Of a stretch of 11,164 nucleotides of DNA, positions 6,934 through 11,164 are shown in pieces. The notes under the pieces were generated by a model. The model was not told the origin of the DNA, ran no database searches, and saw nothing but the letters and a program-made list of their open reading frames with translations. Origin of the DNA: Holophagaceae bacterium (lineage in GTDB: Bacteria > Acidobacteriota > Holophagae > Holophagales > Holophagaceae); assembly GCA_003538615.1 (NCBI GenBank), contig DPRT01000158.1, positions 412 through 11,575 of the forward strand, in the 5' to 3' direction. Position 1 is the first letter of the stretch. Every line of letters starts with the position of its first letter. A program made the translations under genes and the position numbers.

Positions 6934-7043
6934 GAGAGGTGCTTCTCCAGCGACGTGATGAGGCCTGGCGCCGGGCACCGAGGCTGATGCCTCTGCATCG
7001 GCCCCGGGGCTGCCAGACTGGTGTTTTGACGGGACTGGACGCA
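6934..7043. promoter_or_regulatory. Divergent PilZ/mtgA control region with dense dyad symmetry
   Basis: This 110-base gap must hold both divergent promoters. I see GGCGCC inside an imperfect 12-base palindrome (6964-6975). GAGGC-TGAT-GCCTC (6980-6993) overlaps GATGC-CTCT-GCATC (6986-6999), and a perfect ten-base palindrome GCCCCGGGGC sits at 7001-7010. A TTGACG at 7026-7031 looks like a -35 box but would put the -10 inside mtgA. No convincing promoter pair could be assigned on either strand. Confidence 0.4.
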
Positions 7044-7769
7044 ATGGCGAAAAAGAAGGGTGGATGGATGCGGCAGCTGCTCCGGGGGCTGGCCTGGGCC
7101 GCTGGCGGCTTCGTGGCCGGGTGCGTCCTGCTGGTGTTGACCTTCCGCTTCGTTCCGGTGGCGGTGTCGGGGCTGATGGTGCAACGGCGGATGGAGTCCT
7201 GGTTCAGCGACAAGCCTTATGTTTCGCGGCACCAGTGGGTGCCGCTGGAGGACATTTCGCCCAGCCTGGGGGTGGCGGTGATCGCGGCGGAGGACCAGAC
7301 CTTCGCGGAGCACTTCGGCTTCGACTGGCAGGCCATCGAGAAGGCGGTGCAGCACAACGAGAAGAGCCGGCGCAAGCGCGGGGCCTCCACCGTGTCCCAG
7401 CAGACGGCCAAGAATGCCTTCCTCTGGAACAGCCGCTCCTGGACCCGGAAGGGCCTGGAGGCCTGGTTCACGCTGCTCATCGAGGCGGGCTGGTCCAAGA
7501 AGCGGATCCTGGAGGTCTACCTGAACATCGTGGAGTTCGGGGACGGCGTCTACGGGGCCGAGGCGGCGGCCCGCACCTACTTCGGCAAGTCCGCCAGGCG
7601 GCTCACACCCGGCGAGGCCGCCCTGCTGGCGGCGGTGCTGCCCAACCCCCGCAAGTTCCGCGCGAACGCCCCCAGCGAGTACATCCGGGGACGCCAGGCC
7701 TGGATCCTGGGGCAGATGCGGCAGCTGGGGGGCGAGCAGGTGGTGAAGGACCTGGAGGCGAAGCCCTAG
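7044..7769 (+). CDS. mtgA: Monofunctional biosynthetic peptidoglycan glycosyltransferase
   Basis: 241 residues, the length of E. coli MtgA. It polymerises lipid II into glycan strands at the outer face of the inner membrane and has no transpeptidase domain. One N-terminal membrane anchor is seen at about 13-36 after a basic [10 protein letters not shown] start. GT51 motifs appear in order: [13 protein letters not shown] (83-95) with the catalytic glutamate E83; [13 protein letters not shown] (112-124), the usual G-G/A-S-T-x-x-Q-Q box; [13 protein letters not shown] (135-147); and [21 protein letters not shown] (153-173) followed by [10 protein letters not shown]. The frame opens at 6939, but ATG 7044 fits the family start. 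A GGA lies four bases upstream, a modest ribosome binding site. The stop overlaps the stop of the convergent sensor gene. It sits between a PilZ gene and a diguanylate cyclase gene. Family call is very secure. Confidence 0.95.
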   Translation: MAKKKGGWMRQLLRGLAWAAGGFVAGCVLLVLTFRFVPVAVSGLMVQRRMESWFSDKPYVSRHQWVPLEDISPSLGVAVIAAEDQTFAEHFGFDWQAIEKAVQHNEKSRRKRGASTVSQQTAKNAFLWNSRSWTRKGLEAWFTLLIEAGWSKKRILEVYLNIVEFGDGVYGAEAAARTYFGKSARRLTPGEAALLAAVLPNPRKFRANAPSEYIRGRQAWILGQMRQLGGEQVVKDLEAKP

Positions 7770-10700
7770 TCCCAGGTCAGGTCTCCTTCCCGGGGGCTGG
7801 TGCGCAGGTCCACTGCGCGGCTCTGGGTGCAGGGGGCTGGAGCCTGATCGAAACGCTGGACGAGGGCGTTCCCGGCTCCCGGCTGGCCCGCCACGCCCGC
7901 CCATCCGTCCCGGCCGGAGCGCTTGACGGCATAGAGGCAGCGGTCGGCGAGGCGCACCTGGTCCTCCCAGGAGGCCGCCTCCGGCTGGTCGGGCTGGAAG
8001 GGGAAGAGGGAGAAGCCGATGGAGCAGGTGAGGGTCACCGGGGTCGGCAGGCCCAGGTCGAAGGGGTGGCCCCGCAGGGCCTGGTGGAGCCGGGCCACCA
8101 CGGTGGCGGCGCCTTCCAGATCGGCGGTGTGCCCCACGAACAGGATCTCCTCGCCGCCCCACCGGATGAGGAAGTCGGATTCCCGGGCCTCCCGCTTGAG
8201 GACGTCCGCCACCTGCTTCAGGGCCAGGTCGCCCGCAGCGTGGCTCCAGGTGTCATTCACGCGCTTGAAATGGTCGAGGTCGATCATGGCGAAGACCAGG
8301 CAGGCCTCGCCGGAGCGCTCCGTGCCCTGGCGGTCCCGCTGGGCGCGCTGGACGAGGGCCAGGACGGGGGGCAGTTCCCCCTCCAGGTAGCGCCGGTTGC
8401 GCAGCCCCGTGAGGGGATCTGTGGTGGAGATGGTGGCGAGGGCGAGGTTGCTCAGCTCCAGGGCCTCGGTGCGCTGGTAGACCAGGGTCTTCAGTTCCTC
8501 GTTGCGCCGCCGCAGGAGGCGGACCCGCCAGCGGATGATGGCCAGTCCCGTGCAGGCGGCGAGGCCGCCCCAGAGGGACCAGGCCCACCAGCGCCGCCAC
8601 CAGGGGGGCAGGATCCGGAAGGCCACGGAGGCCACCGGTCCGGCCCTGTGGGCTTCGATCAAGGCGCGGACATCCAGGCGGTAGGGCCCCGGGGGCAGGG
8701 TGGGATACCGGAGATCCCGGGTGGGGAGGTCCACCCAGTCCTCGTCCAGGCCGGCCAGTCGGGCCTGGAACCGGAGCCGTCCCTCATGCTCGAAAGCCAG
8801 GGAGGTGAAGTGGGCGGCGAGGGTGCGGTCCCCGTAGCGGACATCGCCCAGATCCTCGAAGGCCAGGAAGGGACGCTCCCAGTGGCGCGCGCCCAGCTGG
8901 AAGGAGACGAAGAGGGCCCCGGGCGGGCTCTGGGGCGGCCCTTCCGGCTCGGGGTGGTGGTGGAGGAGGCCGCCCGTGGACCCGAACCAGATGCCGCCAT
9001 CCGGATCCACCCAGGTGGAATAGGGATTGCAGTCCGTGCTGGCCAGGCCGTCCTCGCGCCGGAAGAGGCGGTGGCCGGAGCCTTCCAGGCGCTGCACCCC
9101 GCGGGGCCCGCCCACCCAGAGGCGCCCCGCCGGATCCGCCGCAAGGCTGTAGACCGAGTCGCTGGCGAGGCCATCCTGGCGCGTCCACTGGCGCATCACG
9201 CGGGGCGCATCTCCCCGCAGATCCACCTGGGTGAGGCCCATGGGCTCCCGGTAGGCCACCCAGGCGGTACCGTCGGGAAGGACGGCCAGGGCCGAGAGGG
9301 GCGCGGGGCGGAAGCCCGCTTCCCGGCCCCAGAGCCGCCAGCGGCCCTGGTCCAGACAGGCCAGTCCTTCGCCCGTGGCGGCCCAGAGGCGGCCCCGGGA
9401 ATCCTCGTGCAGGGCGGTGATGGCCTTCAGGGACCTGTCGCCCGGGCGCTCCATCCGCTGGAACCGGGCCCGGCCCGTGGGGTCCGTCAAGCGCCACAGG
9501 CCGTCGTGGGTGGTGCCCACCCACAGGGCGCCGCTGTGGTCGAAGGCCAGCGAGATCGCGATGGCCAGGCCCGGGGAGGGCGGCAGGGGGATGCGGGTGG
9601 TCCGGGAGCGGTCCGGGCTGATGCGGAGCAGGAAGGGGTGCTCACCGGCCCCCCAGATGGAGCCGTCGGGCCCCTCTTTCAAGGCGTAGAGGACCAGCCC
9701 CGCGGCGGGGGGGAAGGCCTCGGGGCCCTTGGCCCCCAGGCGCGCCAGGCCACCGCTGGTGCCGGCCCAGAGCACGCCTGCCCGGTCCCGGAGCAGGCCC
9801 CAGATGCTGTCCGCCGGCAGGCCGTCCAGCTGCGTGATGTTCTCCCAGGCGCCCTTGCCCTGGAGCCGGTGGAGTCCCAGGCTGGCCACCCACAGATTGC
9901 CCGAGCGGTCGATGAAGGTCTGGTTGGCCCAGCCGGAGGGCAGGCCGCGGCTTTCGTCCAGGAGCCGCCAGGGACCCCCGGCGGGCAGCTGGAGCAGGCC
10001 CTTGGCGGTGGGGACGAACAGGCCGCCGTTTCCGTCGGGGCAGAGGGATTCCTCATAGAAGGCCACGCCCAGGGGCGGCAGGCCCCGGGGGGGCGGCCCC
10101 AGCCGTCCGGCCCCCGGCGCGAGCTGGCGCAGGTGGCTGGGCGTCCGGGCCCAGAGCGTGCCGGAGGGGGTCACCAGGAGCGCCTTGACGGGCTCCGCGG
10201 GCACGCCCTCGCGGACGGTCCAGCTCCGCCAGGCGCCCTCGCCGTCGCGGCGGCGCAACACGGAAGCTCCGCCCACCCAGAGGTGCGGGCCCTCCTGGGT
10301 CAACGCATAGGCGGGGCCCCCCGGCCAGCCTTCGGCCAGGCGGAAAGGCGCTTCGGCCCGGCCGTGGAACAGCCCGGACTCGGCCGCGACCCATACCTGG
10401 CCCTGGGCATCCAGGAGGATCTGGTGGATCTGGGCGGCGGCCAGCGGATCGTCGGGGCCAAGGGTCTGGACTTTCCCGTCCTGCAGAAAGCAGAGGCCTC
10501 CGCGGGTGCCGATCCACAGGCGGCCATCCGGCGCGGCGCCGAAGGCGCGGACCCAGGCGGAGGGCAGGCCCTCGGGGAGGCTCCAGAGCCGGAAGCCCGT
10601 GCCGTCGAAGCGGTAGGCGCCGCCTTCGGTGCCCACCCACAGGAACCCCGCCGCGTCCTGGGACAGGGTGGTGAGGCTGATGTGCTCGAGCCCTTCGGAG

Positions 10701-10816
10701 GGGCCGTAGCTCCGGAAGACCATGCGCCCGGACTGGGGAATGCCTGAGGCGGACAGGGCCAGCGCCAGGCCCGCCAGGAGGAGGGCTCGGAGGTGGCTCA
10801 GGAGGGGGATGCGCAT
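7766..10816 (-). CDS. Periplasmic double-propeller sensor diguanylate cyclase (Reg_prop, Y_Y_Y, membrane helix, GGDEF)
   Basis: 1016 residues from ATG 10816, which starts a good signal peptide ([20 protein letters not shown], cut near 25-30); the longer frame from 10897 would bury it. Fourteen Reg_prop-type blade motifs (FLWVGT, RLWIGT, VLWAGT, RLWVGG, GIWFGS and others) run from about 58 to 612, which fits two seven-bladed propellers. A Y_Y_Y domain (about 661-735, ending [11 protein letters not shown]) is followed by one membrane helix (about 741-763) and a short coiled coil. A GGDEF domain follows, from [11 protein letters not shown] (799-809) to about 970. Its catalytic loop is GGEEI (887-891), metal-site residues lie in [11 protein letters not shown], and the product-inhibition site RxxD is RESD (878-881). 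This is the sensor layout of hybrid two-component systems with the kinase replaced by a cyclase, so it should make c-di-GMP when a periplasmic ligand binds. The ligand is unknown. The last 45 or so residues are an unassigned tail. Confidence 0.93.
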   Translation of the reverse strand: MRIPLLSHLRALLLAGLALALSASGIPQSGRMVFRSYGPSEGLEHISLTTLSQDAAGFLWVGTEGGAYRFDGTGFRLWSLPEGLPSAWVRAFGAAPDGRLWIGTRGGLCFLQDGKVQTLGPDDPLAAAQIHQILLDAQGQVWVAAESGLFHGRAEAPFRLAEGWPGGPAYALTQEGPHLWVGGASVLRRRDGEGAWRSWTVREGVPAEPVKALLVTPSGTLWARTPSHLRQLAPGAGRLGPPPRGLPPLGVAFYEESLCPDGNGGLFVPTAKGLLQLPAGGPWRLLDESRGLPSGWANQTFIDRSGNLWVASLGLHRLQGKGAWENITQLDGLPADSIWGLLRDRAGVLWAGTSGGLARLGAKGPEAFPPAAGLVLYALKEGPDGSIWGAGEHPFLLRISPDRSRTTRIPLPPSPGLAIAISLAFDHSGALWVGTTHDGLWRLTDPTGRARFQRMERPGDRSLKAITALHEDSRGRLWAATGEGLACLDQGRWRLWGREAGFRPAPLSALAVLPDGTAWVAYREPMGLTQVDLRGDAPRVMRQWTRQDGLASDSVYSLAADPAGRLWVGGPRGVQRLEGSGHRLFRREDGLASTDCNPYSTWVDPDGGIWFGSTGGLLHHHPEPEGPPQSPPGALFVSFQLGARHWERPFLAFEDLGDVRYGDRTLAAHFTSLAFEHEGRLRFQARLAGLDEDWVDLPTRDLRYPTLPPGPYRLDVRALIEAHRAGPVASVAFRILPPWWRRWWAWSLWGGLAACTGLAIIRWRVRLLRRRNEELKTLVYQRTEALELSNLALATISTTDPLTGLRNRRYLEGELPPVLALVQRAQRDRQGTERSGEACLVFAMIDLDHFKRVNDTWSHAAGDLALKQVADVLKREARESDFLIRWGGEEILFVGHTADLEGAATVVARLHQALRGHPFDLGLPTPVTLTCSIGFSLFPFQPDQPEAASWEDQVRLADRCLYAVKRSGRDGWAGVAGQPGAGNALVQRFDQAPAPCTQSRAVDLRTSPREGDLTWD

Positions 10817-10852
10817 GGGTCGCTCAATGCCACTCCTATCGGCCCAAGGATC

Positions 10853-10866
10853 CTGGAACTTTCCAG
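10853..10866. promoter_or_regulatory. Inverted repeat in the sensor/mdh divergent region
   Basis: CTGGAA-CT-TTCCAG is a perfect six-base inverted repeat with a two-base centre. It overlaps the end of a perfect eight-base palindrome AGGATCCT (10847-10854). It lies 37 bases upstream of the sensor-cyclase start and about 70 bases before the proposed mdh -10. It could be an operator, but no regulator is identified. Confidence 0.3.
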
Positions 10867-10914
10867 ATGGATGACCGGAGGCGGGGACCTGCGTCACGGA
10901 TTCCCGACCTGCCG

Positions 10915-11164
<250 letters not shown>

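Noticed and set aside
6894..8162. 422-codon minus-strand frame spanning the end of the sensor gene, mtgA and the PilZ start
   Set aside because: It crosses three well-supported genes and has the composition of a shadow frame.
7064..10747. A 1227-codon open frame on the plus strand, antisense to the sensor-cyclase gene
   Set aside because: It has no recognisable domain, is low-complexity in Gly, Ala, Pro and Gln, starts inside mtgA in another frame, and is the expected shadow of a GC-rich gene whose codons make few stops on the opposite strand.

Overview
This is a high-GC bacterial chromosome segment with eleven protein-coding genes, no RNA genes, no CRISPR array and no recognisable mobile element. 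Most genes have strong G/C third-position bias, with sampled lines near 75% GC. Together with a type-2 malate dehydrogenase and a large propeller-GGDEF sensor, this suggests a soil or sediment Gram-negative such as an acidobacterium of the Holophaga/Geothrix group. That placement is inference; no single gene fixes the taxonomy.

Layout. (a) 1-3356, plus strand: five small or medium genes in a row with gaps of 50-120 bases. They are a zinc-ribbon four-helix membrane protein (possibly cut by the left edge), a Methyltransf_32-type methyltransferase, a small protein made almost entirely of CxxC zinc-knuckle repeats, a YhbS-type GNAT acetyltransferase, and a second Rossmann/methyltransferase-like protein. 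(b) A GC-rich hairpin lies in the 21-base convergent gap at 3357-3377. (c) 3378-6933, minus strand: a tight likely operon reading PilZ protein, then HEAT-repeat protein, then M29-type metallo-aminopeptidase. (d) 6934-7043: a divergent intergenic region dense in dyad symmetry. (e) 7044-7769, plus strand: mtgA, a monofunctional peptidoglycan glycosyltransferase. (f) 7766-10816, minus strand: a 1016-residue periplasmic double-propeller sensor with one membrane helix and a cytoplasmic GGDEF (GGEEI) domain. Its stop codon overlaps that of mtgA inside a shared CTAG. (g) 10817-10970: a divergent promoter region. (h) 10971 to the end: the 5' part of mdh, with a very good ribosome binding site.

How the genes may work together. 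The clearest theme is cyclic-di-GMP. A predicted diguanylate cyclase and a predicted c-di-GMP-binding PilZ protein lie on either side of a cell-wall glycosyltransferase. The PilZ gene heads an operon with a HEAT scaffold protein and a peptidase. A functional circuit from periplasmic ligand to c-di-GMP to PilZ/HEAT effector is plausible but is inferred from gene order alone. The most unusual single gene is the CxxC-repeat protein: eight knuckles with mirror-symmetric spacing and no J domain. I do not see a clear defence, toxin-antitoxin or biosynthetic system. Most of the window looks like ordinary chromosome with a few uncharacterised genes.
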